DNA of 64,000 nt from the NCBI RefSeq assembly GCF_016920785.2, contig NW_024609836.1:10446018-10510017 (forward strand). Direction: 5' to 3'. The DNA comes from Ixodes scapularis. Lineage: Eukaryota; Arthropoda; Arachnida; Ixodida; Ixodidae. The position numbers were made by a program, and so were the translations under genes. The notes beneath the pieces were generated by a model, which had not been told where the DNA came from, searched no databases, and saw only the letters and a program-made list of their open reading frames with translations. Each line of letters opens with the position of its first letter. Within the stretch, counting starts at the first letter, position 1. Below, piece by piece: positions 35,346 to 47,354 of this stretch.

Positions 35346-37140
35346 AATGTGTTTACATGAAACCGTATTTCGACGAAACGACTCGGGCCTAGTCAAATTG
35401 GCTGTAGTTTGGGTGCATCATCTAATACGTTTGTTTAGCGAATGGCACGCCGAACATTTCCAAGCGCTTACAAAAATATTTGGTGCAGTATGTAGAGATT
35501 CTGCTGTTAGTTTAACGACTTTCAGTTCATATTTAGTCACGTCATATCGACAGTGTTCGACAGATTTTCTACAAACTTCCTTTCAACCAAAGTTTTTTAG
35601 AGTACAAACGCTAGCAATGCTATCGAATGTTTACCACAAACTTTCAATAGACTTTCTGTCTCCGTATTCATATAAAGTTTTTTATAGACTAGACTTAATA
35701 TAATGGTACGATGGAGTGCGGAGAAGCTGCAGCACACCCAGTTGGAATTTCCTTACGTAGGCTGTTTCGGGTACGGTGTGCAATAAACCCCGCCTCTTGC
35801 AAATATTTATAGCTGGAGATACGGTCCATCAACCCTTAAAATCCACATTCTCTATAAAATACATAAGTGAAAAATAACATCCTTGTATTCTTTTTAACTG
35901 CTGAGATGGTCCGCGTTCAAACGTTTGCGTTTCCGATATAGAGTATGTAATGCGGTGGAGCTGTAAAACATCCCAGTATGACTAGTGTTATGAGTGTGCT
36001 TCGCTATCGCCGTATTTTCACGCGGCGTGTGCATCAATGTTTCCATGGATGTAGCGTGACAGACCTAAAATTAATGTTGAGAATTTAATATTTCCCCCTG
36101 GAAACATACGAATTGCCTAAAAATAAATATATATGTTAAAATTTATATTTGCTTGCTATACAATTTCTATCGAATCTCTGTACACTAAGTTATATCAAAG
36201 TAAAAAAAAAAAAAAAAACAGTGGCTAGAAAGTTATAAACAATGGTTAAAAAGAGGATACACTTTTTCTTTACCATACTGCCAGTCGTGAGGCCAAAGCA
36301 GGATAGCTATTGCCTCAGTACACTGTTCTCTGTAGCAATTCTGTAGAAAGTGGGTAAATGTTTTTGTAAAGCTGGAGTTACACTACTCATACACCATACA
36401 AAAGACAGCATGCAAACACAAATCACGGCAATATCCGTGATTCGAATGCCACGTGTCATGTTTTTTTTTCGAACACATTGGCATGCGGCATTCAAAGCAC
36501 GGATCTCGCGGTGACACGTGTTCAAATTTTGTTTGAAAACTGTCTTTCGTAAAATATATAAGGAGTATGATTCCGTCTGATGCGACCATACCCACACTTT
36601 TAGATATTTAAGCATTTGAGTTCGAAGGGCCGTCGCCAGTTTAAAACGAAGAGAGAAATGTAAGGACACACGATGCTTCCGCTCTCTATACAACTCGCAC
36701 AAATCGGGATCGAAATTTATGAAACATAAATGTATTTTCTTCTCTTTTGCGCGGCAATATCCAATCACTCCTGTACACAGATGTTATTGTAGAGTTGCAG
36801 CGTGCACACGCTGTTTTGATCATCCCGTTGTGTCCCTTACTGCAGTCATTGAGACTGCGAGTTACGACACTAACTTTATGCCTCCCACAGGAACACTACA
36901 GCACGATAGACTCCCGTTGTAACTGCAATACATTATTTGAAAAACCAAACAAAATTTTTTAACCCAGCTTGAAACCTGACGGGATTTTCTTCTTTAACAA
37001 TAAAGCACACAGCGTGAGATAAACGCGTTGGTATAAAAAAGAAAATTACGCATAGAAGGACAGAACACGGACAGCCCCTATTTCGTGCTGTCTATGTTCT
37101 GTCATTTTATGAGTACTTCTTTGGCACGTTTTCAATAAAA
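35346..37140. other. AT-rich stretch, nothing identified
   Basis: Frames of up to about 150 codons on either strand have no recognisable domain. No repeat was found beyond short homopolymers. Confidence 0.4.
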
Positions 37141-37275
37141 CGCAATTTGATTAAAAAATGATAATCACGTGAGATTGCGTTCTAAATTTTGATTCTCGCC
37201 AACATTAGCGTAAGTGGATCCCGCTGCGTTCTTCGCTGGCGCGAAAACCTCAGCACCGTTACGTGCATCCTGACT
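37141..37275. repeat. Dispersed repeat, copy 1
   Basis: Contains GTGAGATTGCGTTCTAAATT, CAACATTAGCGTAA and TTCTTCGCTGGCGCGAAAA. The same blocks in the same order occur at 38858-38990, in direct orientation, about 1.7 kb away. Confidence 0.65.
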
Positions 37276-37592
37276 TGTCGGCTTACTTTTGAAAGGGTTT
37301 AGCGTGGCAGAAAACTGTTGTTTCATAAGCTAAAAGATACCGCGAGGCAAAGCACGTGTCGACGACAAAACAACAACAACATACATTTGTTTCGTAATTC
37401 TTCATTCGTGGCCGTCAATCAGCCATTCATGGAAGATAATCCCTTTTGGAATGTGTGTTTAAAAAAAAAAGGTTTTTGATTACTTCTTACGTCACCGTTA
37501 TGTAATTTAATTGGTGAGCATAACAGACGTTGTTTTGGTCTTGGCCTTTCTCAACAACCTACCACGGCGCCAGTAGGTATACTTCGTGTTAC

Positions 37593-37803
37593 TTTAAGTC
37601 TGAGCGCAGTGAACGCTACGATCCGATCCAGCCAATCAGGCAGTAATCCCAAATGTGCACCGTAATTGCGCCCGTCGTGTTTGTGCCTTTACTATCTCCT
37701 GCTCAACCAATCACGCGCGGGGAGTGCGACGTGATCTTGCCTCTTCTCTGTGGCTGATTGGCTGGATTGGATCGCAGCGTTGGCTGTGGTCAGACTTAAA
37801 ATT
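37593..37803. repeat. Inverted repeat with ~50-bp arms and CCAAT motifs
   Basis: TTTAAGTCTGAGCGCAGTG ... CGATCCAGCCAATCAGG on the left is mirrored by CTGATTGGCTGGATTGG ... GGTCAGACTTAAA on the right, with some mismatches and about a 105-bp centre. CCAAT motifs lie at each arm and one in the loop. It looks like a small foldback element; target duplication is not clear. Confidence 0.6.
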
Positions 37804-38857
37804 GAAACAGAGTATAGTTACCACTGCCTTTTGCCCTCGAGTCTTTGTCTGCTATTTCTCTCTGCACATTTCCCCGCTAAATGTGGTGAGGAAATGACGC
37901 CACATGACGTCCTGATAGTACGCGACATCACGCCTTCACGTCGCGGGATCAATATACATGGTCACATCACCCGTGACTTTTGTTATAAAGTAGGTCGACG
38001 CTCGCTACTAGCAAATCAAGTGTTAGTGTGACAACTTTAGTCAACGTGGCAGTTTGTAGCAAAACGAAAAATAAAGTAACATAGTCCCCTTAGAGCTGCC
38101 TCGACCAGCTGTCCCCGCTCCTACTGATGATGTTTCTCCCGCTTGCAGCTAGTTGCAGTCGTTATGCTGAGAAAGTGCAGTCGGGCTCCGAGGTGATCGG
38201 AACAATCGAAGTTATCCGTATTAATGTATTCCATCCCCCTATCCGAATTCCTTTCAACCATTTTAACTGTCTGTCTCGTGGTATGGCGGGGCTTTAAACC
38301 TAGTGTATGAAGTGTGTCAACACTTCTTTTCACAAACTTCAGTCAAACGTTAACTGTCTTGAAGAACACTGAATACCAAGGTATTGCTAATGACTAGCAA
38401 ACTAGCCAACGTACTTAGAAATCCTTTTGAATCCTCCACACTAATAGATAGAAAACTCCCTCACTTATATAGCTACAGCATCAGCTGTAACAAAAGGAAA
38501 TTATATATCTTCTGCTAGGAATGTTAACTCTTTTTCCCAGAAACCAGCCGCACATATGCAAGGATTTTCTCCAAAAACAGCAGTCTTAAAATTTTGAACA
38601 TCTGCACGGAAAAACATGAGTACCTATAAGATAATAATTGTATTATCATCATGAGTATTTAATGACCTTAAGTCCTAATTTCCAGAATTGCATTAAGGTA
38701 CTCACCTTTTGCTTGTATGGAAAATTCAAGGCATTTTTTTATATATTTTTATATTCGGGAGTTTTTATTAAAGGCTTTTTGTAGCGTATTCAGCACCTGC
38801 TGTTTTCTCGTGAAGTATCTTCAATAAGCTTAAAACACCTCCCCTTTCAAACGCGAC

Positions 38858-38990
38858 GATTAAAACGAAATTTAAATCTCCTGAGATTACGTTTTAAATT
38901 GTGATTATAATCAACATTAGCGTAAATGGCTCCCTATGCGCTCTTCGCTGGCGCGAAAATTCCAGCACCTTTGCGTTCAACTAAGTGCTC
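38858..38990. repeat. Dispersed repeat, copy 2
   Basis: Direct-orientation partner of 37141-37275: CTGAGATTACGTTTTAAATT, CAACATTAGCGTAA, TCTTCGCTGGCGCGAAAAT. Confidence 0.65.
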
Positions 38991-39059
38991 ATGTTTTGCC
39001 GAGAAAAGTTTCATATATCTTCGGAATATCCATGCTTTACTCTTGCCGGCATGCTACTT

Positions 39060-40690
39060 GTACATAATTAGGGGGGAAAATAGCGATAAGAAAAGGACAA
39101 AGAGAAAGAACATACAAGATAGGACAAGCGCTAACTCACGACTATATGATTTAGTAGAAGAAAACGTAGACAAAACACAAAATCATTGGCACGAGTGTCC
39201 GGCACACAGCCCCCGTGATAGCAGGTCCCCCAGTCCACGATGGCACGTGCAAAATATACATTACCCTCCTTCGAAATTTCCCTTTTTTTCTCTGATAATG
39301 CTGCTGACGAGTGGCTCACAGAGTCACTTCCACTACTGATGAGGTTGTAGGCCTTTATTACTCCCCGACTTGTCTTGTGCGAACCTAAAATTTTTGCATC
39401 GTTAATTAACGGTTCACATTGTCCCTCTGTACAGTGAATTAAAAGATGTCCCCAACTGTGCCTTTCAAAGGCCTAGAGCAGGGGTGGCCAGGCTGACCCG
39501 GTCTATGAGCCGCAAACAAAATCAAGAAACTTGTAAGAGCCGCGGGGGGGTGGGGAGGGGGGGGGGGGGAGGGGGGGGCTATGAATGATGTCAACTCGGG
39601 CTTCACCTTCAACAAGAAACGATGGGGAGCATCCTTTATATAAAGGGGACAACCATCACGGGCGAGTGACAAGGGCCGCGAGGCTGAACATTTCCTCGCC
39701 CTCAAGCCAACGTGAATGCATGGTTTGGCAGTCCCTGTCCTTGATGCCTTTCCCCCTAGGGTCCGGCAAACTCCCTCGAACAATGAAAGAAACAGGATCT
39801 GCGGAAATATACGAGTCAAAAGCGGTTCGACTGTAAGTATGGAGGCACAAGGCTGCCAAACCACAAGCTGTCCTTTACTCTGAAATCCTGGGGAAACGCG
39901 GAAAGGGCGGAAGGAGAGGGCGGGGGGGGGGGGGGGGGGGGGGGGGGAGGGGGGGGTTCCCTTACGAGGGATCCGCGAGTCGTACTTGGACCAGCGAAGA
40001 GCCGCATGCGGCTCTCGAGCCGCGGGTTGGCCACCCCTGGCCTAGAGTGTTCTCTGAGCCTGTCGTTCAGACACCTCCCTGTCTGACCAACGCAGAAGCT
40101 GCTGCACGAGGGTGGGTCTTTTACACAAATCCCGAAGAACAGGATACAAACCACTTGATGATGTACTTGTGTCAAAACGCGCCCTCTTCCTTCGACTTCT
40201 CTGGCACACATTTGACTAGCTTTCTGGGGCTGCAGAAACACTGGAACTCCGAATCATCTTCCAACATTTCTTAAATTGTGAGACACCCTGTGAAGGCAAG
40301 AGATGACATTCTCTTCTTTTCAACAGTGCTTTTCATGTTCTGAATCCCTTTTGCCCTTTTCCACAAGGTGCCATGCCATATCTGACAATAAGGCCGATGG
40401 ATGTCCTCCTCTTCTCAGCCTGCAAATTTGTGTTTTGAAGCTGTTTGCCAGTTTCTGATGTCGGGAGAAACTTCTACACCCCCTAGAATTGTGAAGCTGC
40501 CTGTGGACGAGTTAATTCTTTTCTTCTCGCTTGGCAGTAATGGCTAAATTCACTGCCAAAGAAACTCCGTAATGCCCTCAGAGGTCTTGCTCATTTCACA
40601 GCAGAACCTTCGTTGACTTCCACCATGTCCGGTTTTCGAAGCACACGCAACCTTTTACGCAGTCTCTGAAGAATCGTTAATGGCACCAGT
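39060..40690 (-). mobile_element. Penelope-like copy A, internally deleted and interrupted by hAT
   Basis: Read right to left: the N-terminal block at 40480-40660 corresponds to copy B at 43050-43230. About 1.3 kb of RT is missing. A C-terminal RT remnant lies at about 40320-40440. Then comes the nuclease motif FCVGQTGRCLNDRLREHS (about 40112-40055), split by the hAT element at 39479-40039. The C-terminal tail and 3' untranslated part follow, down to about 39060. Stops and frameshifts make it non-functional. Confidence 0.75.
39479..40039. mobile_element. hAT-type non-autonomous element, 561 bp, with 8-bp target duplication
   Basis: Ends are CAGGGGTGGCCA and TGGCCACCCCTG. The identical 8-mer GCCTAGAG flanks both sides (39471-39478 and 40040-40047). 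Inside the right end is a palindrome GAGCCGCATGCGGCTC. Two long G-rich runs (39545-39580 and 39922-39958) lie symmetrically near the ends. Internal minus-strand frames (for example 39439-39864) cross these runs and are proline- or glycine-rich by composition; no transposase is seen. It interrupts the GIY-YIG domain of PLE copy A, so it is younger than that copy. Confidence 0.9.
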
Positions 40691-43230
40691 ATTGGGGTCT
40701 AAGAACCCTGCATACCATTTTGGCGTGTCCTGTAAACAGAGCAAGCAGGCCACTTGCACCTCTGATTTCTACACTACATATTCAATGTCAAATGTACCAA
40801 GAGTCCACTCTTGCTCTAGACACACACTGGACAATAAGGTTGACGAGGCCATAGGTATTTGTAAGTGGAACACTAGAAATGACAAGTGAGGTGCTCAATC
40901 GATGTAAAAGAAATAAACTGTAGTAAAGTTGAGGGTTGAGTTGGTTGGTGGCTGGTGAACATGATTAGGGTGGAAAAAAGCGCTATAATACAAGGTCAAA
41001 CAGAAGAAACATACACGACAGGCGTTGATTCACAACTATATGTTTTACAAGAAGAAAATGAAGACAAAACGCAAAATTCTTTACACATGTATCCGACACG
41101 CGGCCCCCATGATAGCAGGTCCCTCAGTTCAAGGTGGCTCGTGCGAAGTCTCCATCGCCTTCTTTAGGCATTCCAATTTTTTCTCTGATAATGCCACTGA
41201 CGCGTGGCACCACACAGTCACTTCCGCCACTGATGATGTAGCAGGCTTTTATTTCCGACTTGTCTTGTTGTGCCTGTTTAAAATCCTAATGTAATTAAAG
41301 GACGGTTCACACTGGCACTCCGTGCAGTGAATTGGAAGGTGTCCTCCAACTGTGACTTTCAAAGACCAAGAGTGTTCTTTGAGCCTGTCGTTAAGGCACC
41401 GCCCTATCTGACCTATGTAGAAGCTACTGAACGAAGGTGGGTCTTGTACACAACCCCCTAAGAACAGGGTACAAACGACCTGATGGCGTGCATGTGTTTA
41501 ATAACGCCCTCTTCCTTCGATTTACTTTGGCACATATTTCACTTGCTTTCTGGGGCTAAAAGTACACAGGAACTTTGAATCGCCTTCCAACATTTCTTAA
41601 ATTGTGAGACACCCTCTGAAGGTAAAGGATAATAACAGATCTCATCTTTTCAGCAGTGAGTTTCATATTCTGAATGCCTTTTGCCCTTTTCAACAAGGCG
41701 CCATGCCACATCTGACAATAAGGCCGGTGGATGTCCTGCTCTTCTCAGCCTGTAAATTTGTATTTTGAAGCTGTTTGCCAGTATGTGAAAGCACAATTTT
41801 CTGATCGCTACGCCCAAACACGCGAGAGCATTATCCCCCTTGACGACCCTGGAATTGGCCAACCTCTAGTCTAACATGCCATTGTTGAAGCGAGGAGAAT
41901 AAGTGCAGCAAACATGATGGTCGTCAAGAAGGGAGGAAATGTCCAAAAACTTAAGTACGTTTTCCTTTGGAACTTCAGAGGTGAATTTGAGGTCTCCCTC
42001 ACACTCCGTGAAGATCGACACTCCTTGTCCACTTGCTTGTGCAATCTTAAATCTCCTTGAAGAAGCACCAGGACGTCGTCTACATAACGGACCACCTTCT
42101 GAACATCAGCAATCACTACGCGCACTGTCGATACCATAATCCACATTAGCCAGATATATGTCACTAAGAATAGGGGCTACACAAGAGGATATGCACACGC
42201 CTGAATTTTGCCGGTAGCACCTGTCGTGCCACCCGAATACCATTATGTTAAACTAGCATTTTCATGAAAATTTCAAGGGGTATCGCACTAAAACTTCCGA
42301 ACGGCAGCTTTTTATAAGCCTCAATGCATTCCTTCAAAAAGCAGCAGTCGATTGAGGGGCAAGGAGTAATACATATTCTCCACGTCTATACCAATAGCCT
42401 TCCTTCTTCATCTCGAGACGACGTTTCTGGAAGAACTCCACGACCTCTTCAATGTTGATGACCGGGAGCGGATCTTCAATTCTTAACTAGGACCGCTGCC
42501 TTTTGAAGATAGTATGCGACCTGTCATGGCCAAGACACTTTTTTCCGTAAGGATGGCTCGAAGAAGCCATCCTTACCTAGTAAGAATGGGCATGCTTTTT
42601 TGTGCGTTTTTGCACTGAGATTGCCATCCAGGTGTAGGTGCGAGGTTTCTTTCACCCTCATCGTCAGTTATGTTAAAGCGAGGCGCTCACAAAGATTCCT
42701 GGCGCTTTTCCTAGTCTTCGCCGAGGCACCGTCTACTGCTGAGTCATTACTTTATATAGCGGCGTTGGCTTTATCGTTAAAAATGTATTCTGATAAGGTC
42801 AGAAATTGTTCTTTCTTGTCAGATAGCCTCACCCGTAATCCATTATCTATAATGAAATCAACCGAGCGGGTAATCGGACCCACCTTCTCCCGTGCTTTTT
42901 GGATCCCCAAGAATATCTACATACTCGTAGGTGCATCTTGATCTGTCAACTTCTACTGCATGGTCCACTACTACTTTGGCTAACGCCACCAACAATGAAG
43001 AGTTCAAAACAGGTTCCGTGCAGAACTTGGCATCCAGCCTCAACGGCTTTTCGATTTCGGGAGGAGTTGTGAAGCTGCCTGTCCATGAATTCACCCTTTT
43101 CTGCTTGCTTGGCAGTAGTGGCGGAATTCTTTGCCATAGAAACTCAGTATTGCTTTCAGAGGTCTTGTTCATTTGACAGTAGAACCTTCGTTGACTTTCT
43201 GCATGTCCTGTTCTTAAAGCACACGCAACC
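40690..43230 (-). mobile_element. Penelope-like copy B, most complete of the tandem array
   Basis: The minus strand reads, in order: an N-terminal region (43172-42300, with EKPLRLDAKFCTEPVLNSSL and later ECIEAYKKLPFGSFSAIPLE), RT with KVVRYVDDVLVLL (about 42105-42065), and the post-RT region QIYRLRRAGHPPALLSDVA (about 41780-41720). The nuclease FYIGQIGRCLNDRLKEHS (about 41430-41370), a C-terminal tail to about 41110, and 3' untranslated sequence to about 40690 follow. Indels and stops split it into frames including 42858-43172, 41871-42164 and 41650-41862. In the nuclease the usual VGQTGR is IGQIGR. Confidence 0.8.
41650..42164 (-). pseudogene. PLE copy B reverse transcriptase core
   Basis: Two adjoining minus-strand frames carry the catalytic block VVRYVDDVLVLL and the downstream RLRRAGHPPALLSDVAWRL. 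The frames meet near 41865 with a shift. The same two blocks recur in copy C (44178-44524) and, in another family, at 4511-5360. It is a relic of an RT that would copy element RNA into DNA. Confidence 0.8.
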
Positions 43231-44605
43231 TCCTAGGTAGTCTCTAAAGAATCTTTAATGGCGCCAGTATTCAGATCTAAAAACCCTGCATACCATTTTG
43301 GCGTGTCCTGTAGACAGAGCAAGCAGGCCACACGCACCTCTGATTTCAACAGGGCACATTCCATGTTGAATGTACTAAGCGACCACTCTTGCAATAGACA
43401 CACTGGACAATGAGGTTGACGATGACGTAGGTATTTGTAAAAGGAACAGTAGAAATGACAGACAAGGTGATCAATGGATGCAAAAGAAATAACTTGTAGT
43501 AAAGTTGAGGGTTGGGTTGGTTGGTAGTTGGTGAACATGCTTAATGGAGATACAAGCGCTATAATACAAGGGCAAATAGAAACATACACAACAGGCGTTG
43601 ACTCACATCTATATGGTTTACAAGACGAAAACGAAGACAAAACACAAAATTATTCACACATGTATCCGACACGCTGCCCCAATGAAAGCAGGCCTCCCAG
43701 TTCACGGTGGCGCGTGCGGGATCTTCATTGCCGTCCTTAAATATTCCAACTCTTTTCTGATAATGCCACTGACATGGGGATCATAAAGCTGCTTTCCCCG
43801 TCGATGATGTGGTAGGCCTCCATTACTTCCCCCAATTGTGTTGTTTTAACTGTACCGTTAAAAGTACGGTTCACACTGGAACTCTCTACAGTGAATTGGA
43901 AGCTGTCCCTGATCTGCGGCTCTCAGAGACCGAGTGTCATTTTAGCCTGTCATTCAGACACCGCCCTGTCTGTCCAATGACGTAGCTGCCGCACGAAAGT
44001 GGGATTTTGTACACAGCACCTCAAGACGAGGGTACACACGGCTTGACATGCTTATTGGTGCATTTATGTCTAGATGTGGCCGTCTGCCTTCACATTACTC
44101 TGGCACATATTTGACTAGCCTTGTGGGGTGCAGATGAAGCCAAAAGAACTCCGAATCGACCTCCGACATCTTTTGTTTTAATTGTGAAACACCGTCTTAG
44201 TGTAAGGGATAATGAAAGATATCCTCTTTGCAGCAGTGCGTTTCATATCCCGGATGCCTTTTGCCCTTTTCAACAAGGCGCCTGTCACATATGACAATAA
44301 CGCCGATGGATGTCCTGCTCTTCTCAGCCTGTAAATTTGTGTTCTGGAGCTGTGTGCCAGTGTGTGAAAGCATTTTTTTTTATCGCCGCGCCCAGACACG
44401 CGAGATCATTGTTCCTCTTGTTGACATTGGAATGGGCCGAATTGTAGTCTAACATGCCTTTCCTGGAGCGAAGAGAATAGGTCCAACAAACATGATGGTC
44501 GTCAACAAGGAGGGAAAGGTTCAAAAACTGAAGTGCGTTGTCCTTTGGAAATTCAAAGGTTAACTTGAGGCCTATTCAACATGTGTGAAAATCGAGACAA
44601 CATCA
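43230..44605 (-). mobile_element. Penelope-like copy C, 5' truncated
   Basis: The right edge, near 44605, enters at the position matching 41990 of copy B, just after the RT catalytic block. It then holds the post-RT part (frames 44324-44524 and 44178-44399), a nuclease with SYVIGQTGRCLNDRLK followed by a stop (about 43995-43945), a tail, and 3' untranslated sequence to about 43230. That untranslated sequence matches the one at 40690-41110 and joins directly to the start of copy B. Confidence 0.75.
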
Positions 44606-44867
44606 TAGTGCTGTTTTCTCCCAATCATGTACAACAACTACCAACGAGATCAACTCTCCAACTGCCGGAATGGTACTTGCTATCTCCGAATTCAAAATAG
44701 CGTTATGAAAAACAGCAAATAAATATCATTATAAAAAAACAGCAAATTCATACCAAACCCATATTCAAATTTGCTCACACTCTCTAACGGGGTGACGCCA
44801 CATGTAACCTTCCAAGTCGAGCAGGCAGTCTAAAAAAAGTATTTTTTGCGCTTTCATTTAGTATTGT

Positions 44868-45017
44868 AGGGGCCCTAATCTGGACACTTGGCGAAAAAGT
44901 CGGCGAGAAATCTGGCGCCCGTGATTGGCCAACGACGCGCTTGACCTTGGCGCCGGCCAATCAGAACCGCCGGATTTCTCACCGACTTTTTCGCCAAGTG
45001 TCCAGGTTAGGGCCCCT
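44868..45017. mobile_element. 150-bp inverted-repeat MITE
   Basis: AGGGGCCCTAATCTGGACAC at 44868 is mirrored by GTGTCCAGGTTAGGGCCCCT ending at 45017. The arms extend about 50 bp each, through CTTGGCGAAAAAGTCGG. The centre has GATTGGCC and GGCCAATC, so it is close to a full palindrome. No clear target duplication was seen. Confidence 0.8.
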
Positions 45018-45187
45018 GGTGTGAGCTTCATTAATTCTACACCACCAAAGTTCCGGCAACCCGTCGGGAAAGAGCAGTACTGGCCACCTATTACAACATT
45101 CGACGTCATGTTTTTCGGTTCTGCCATTGGAACTTCTCAGCCCCTCAGACCCATTTTAAGTCTTCAGTTACTTTGCAAAAAAATTAT

Positions 45188-45703
45188 TTACCGTATATTA
45201 TATTGGCCTACAGGATCTTTAAGTGATGAGATCCAGCAGAGTGCGTGGTGATCTCTGACGATAGAAAATGGGCGTCCGAAGAGGTAGGGGCGGAACTTCG
45301 TAATGGACCAGATTACAGCCAGGCACTCACGTTCAGAGATGGTGTAGTTTTGTTCAGCCGGTGAAAGTGTGCGGCTGGCGTAGGCAATGACACGTTCTTG
45401 GCCTAGTTGGTGCTGGGCCAATATTGCTCCAATGCCGTGGCCGCTGGCGTCAGTACGTAGCTCAGTAAGAGCGGATTGATCAAAATGGCCTAAAATGGGG
45501 CTGGACGTCAAAGCTGTCTTCAAAGCTTCGAAAGCTGCCTGTTGGTCGGCAGTCCACAAAAATGATTGGTTTTTCTTTAGGAGGTTTGTAAGAGGACGTG
45601 CAATGTGAGCAAACTGGCAAATGAATCGACGAAAGTACGAACATAGTCCGAGGAAACTGCGGACGTCTTTTGGTGGAGGTGCGGTACCCCGCACGTCCAC
45701 CAA
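45188..45703 (-). pseudogene. Ty3/Gypsy RT-RNase H fragment
   Basis: The minus-strand frame carries KDVRSFLGLCSYFRRFI (end of RT), FEALKTALTSSPILGHFD, then RNase H blocks DASGHGIGAILAQ and VIAYASRTLSPAEQNYT, ending near SSLKDP. The normal next block of these proteins is missing, and both sides are unrelated sequence. At its 5' edge is a 17-bp foldback (45668-45684 with 45689-45705). Different from the element at 1-2673 in sequence. Truncated relic. Confidence 0.85.
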
Positions 45704-45705
45704 AA

Positions 45706-46649
45706 TGTTACGTTCATTATGAGATGATTTAATTTACATTGAAGGGGACATCGAAAAAATAAGAGTTCTTGTAGGAAATCAAGCGAGCCGCTCTCGTGTC
45801 TTCGTCCTCCTTGGTCCGCCAATCTCGAGATGCCTTTTTTTTCCTCTTCGCATCAATATCCTGGCTTTTATTATTTCTCGGGGCGTTTGCAATAAAAAGG
45901 CTGTTTTATTGAGCTTAATCATCCGAGAGAAATATTTATCGTACAATTAACGAAAGCTTCGAAAAACTCAAAATATCCGGTAAAATAAAATCTCTGAAAA
46001 ACACTTTTCTTTTTCGCTTAAAAGCGAGCACCGAAAACGCGGCCTACAATTATCGTCGAACAGATTTTACGTCATGGCAAGCAAGTATATTCTTGTTTCT
46101 TTATTATTAGTCCATACGGTGCGGTGTAAATTTGGATTATTATTGTGGTGGCGAAGTCACGTATCTAAATATTGGCTCATATAATAAGTATTCCGTGTTT
46201 TCGGCACATAACAATATACCCCGAAAGGTAACTCCCGTGCCGGGTTTATCAAACTATGAGAAAACTGAACACCCAAAACTGGAGCTGTCTTTGAATAATA
46301 AAAACGCAAAGTTCAATTGAAGTAATTTTTACCTACAGCTTTAATTTATGTTGTCCAGGAGCACAACCTCGATTGAATTGTCTGCGAGGTTTTTCTTTCT
46401 TCGAGATCCCCTGGAAAACTTCTCTCGTTTTGTTCTCCTATCGATACCGCAACCTTTTTGTAAGTGTTCCAATTACACGGGTTTTACATAAAACCTAAGA
46501 ATTCCCAAACCCGTGTCCCTTTATTTTTATGTTTTTTTTTGTTCGCCAGCAAAAATTGACATCGAAAAAATCGTATCTACTAAAAAAAATAAGCCTCGAA
46601 GAGCAGCGCCAAACTCGACAAAAATAAACCCCAAAACGTGGAAGACATG

Positions 46650-46650
<1 letters not shown>
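45706..46650. other. AT-rich stretch, nothing identified
   Basis: No recognisable frame, repeat or regulatory signal was seen. Confidence 0.4.
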
Positions 46651-46686
<36 letters not shown>

Positions 46687-46690
46687 CAAT
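46651..46690. repeat. (ATCA)n microsatellite
   Basis: About nine ATCA/CAAT tetranucleotide units, decaying at the right end. Confidence 0.95.
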
Positions 46691-46803
46691 TAATCAGTCA
46701 AAATTTTTTTTCCTTGCGAACAGCTTGGGGGCTTTCACGGCAAAGCGGACAACCGTGTAAATACATGAAAATTAACACGCTGCATAAACTCTGATTTTAC
46801 ATA

Positions 46804-47031
46804 CTGTAAACGACATGTTTTTCGCGGGCTCAATATTTCACGATTTAGGCCAAAGCTGAAGTTTTAGAATAATTCGCGGGTCATAATTTTCACGACGCGG
46901 TAGAATCTCCATATATATTTCAATACGTTCACATTTTACCGAAATTGCTCGCAAGACCTATTTTTCGCGAATCGTAGAGATTCGCGAAATTCGCGAAAAT
47001 TATGTCCTCGCGAGAATTACATCGTTTACAG
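46804..47031. mobile_element. 228-bp TA-flanked MITE
   Basis: CTGTAAACGA at 46804 is mirrored by TCGTTTACAG ending at 47031, then the arms diverge but share TCGCG. The left end is preceded directly by TA; on the right TA lies two bases further out. This fits a Tc1/mariner-type element only loosely. The interior is rich in TTCGCGAA words. Confidence 0.55.
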
Positions 47032-47093
47032 CATACAAACATCGTTGCTATATTGACTCTTAAAAAGCAGAGGACGTGGCGATCCGCTTCATC

Positions 47094-47117
47094 CTATTAT
47101 TATTATTATTATTATTA
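47094..47117. repeat. (ATT)n microsatellite
   Basis: About eight ATT units. Confidence 0.9.
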
Positions 47118-47296
47118 ATAACTGGTTTTGCCGCGCAAGCCCATGATGGCTTTGGCGAACCTGCACTGTGCCTTGAATATGCTTTCCTTCGCAAATAAAA
47201 TTGTTATTAGTATTAGTATATCACTACTCACTATGACCAAATTGTGTACTTCATCTTTTTAGAGCGCAGCTCTTAGGGGCCCGTGCCCGGCTTGAG

Positions 47297-47299
<3 letters not shown>

Positions 47300-47336
<37 letters not shown>

Positions 47337-47350
47337 GTCGGCGTCGGCGT
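47300..47350. repeat. GTCGGC hexamer repeat
   Basis: Eight near-perfect units of GTCGGC with one GTCGCC variant. Confidence 0.95.
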
Positions 47351-47354
47351 AACC

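Noticed and set aside
39331..39345. CTGATGAGG resembling a hammerhead ribozyme core, sought because Penelope terminal repeats can carry such ribozymes
   Set aside because: It lies antisense to the PLE coding tail and no matching GAAA strand or helix was found nearby.
39439..39864. 141-codon minus-strand frame as a gene
   Set aside because: It crosses a G-rich run that gives polyproline and spans the hAT/PLE border.
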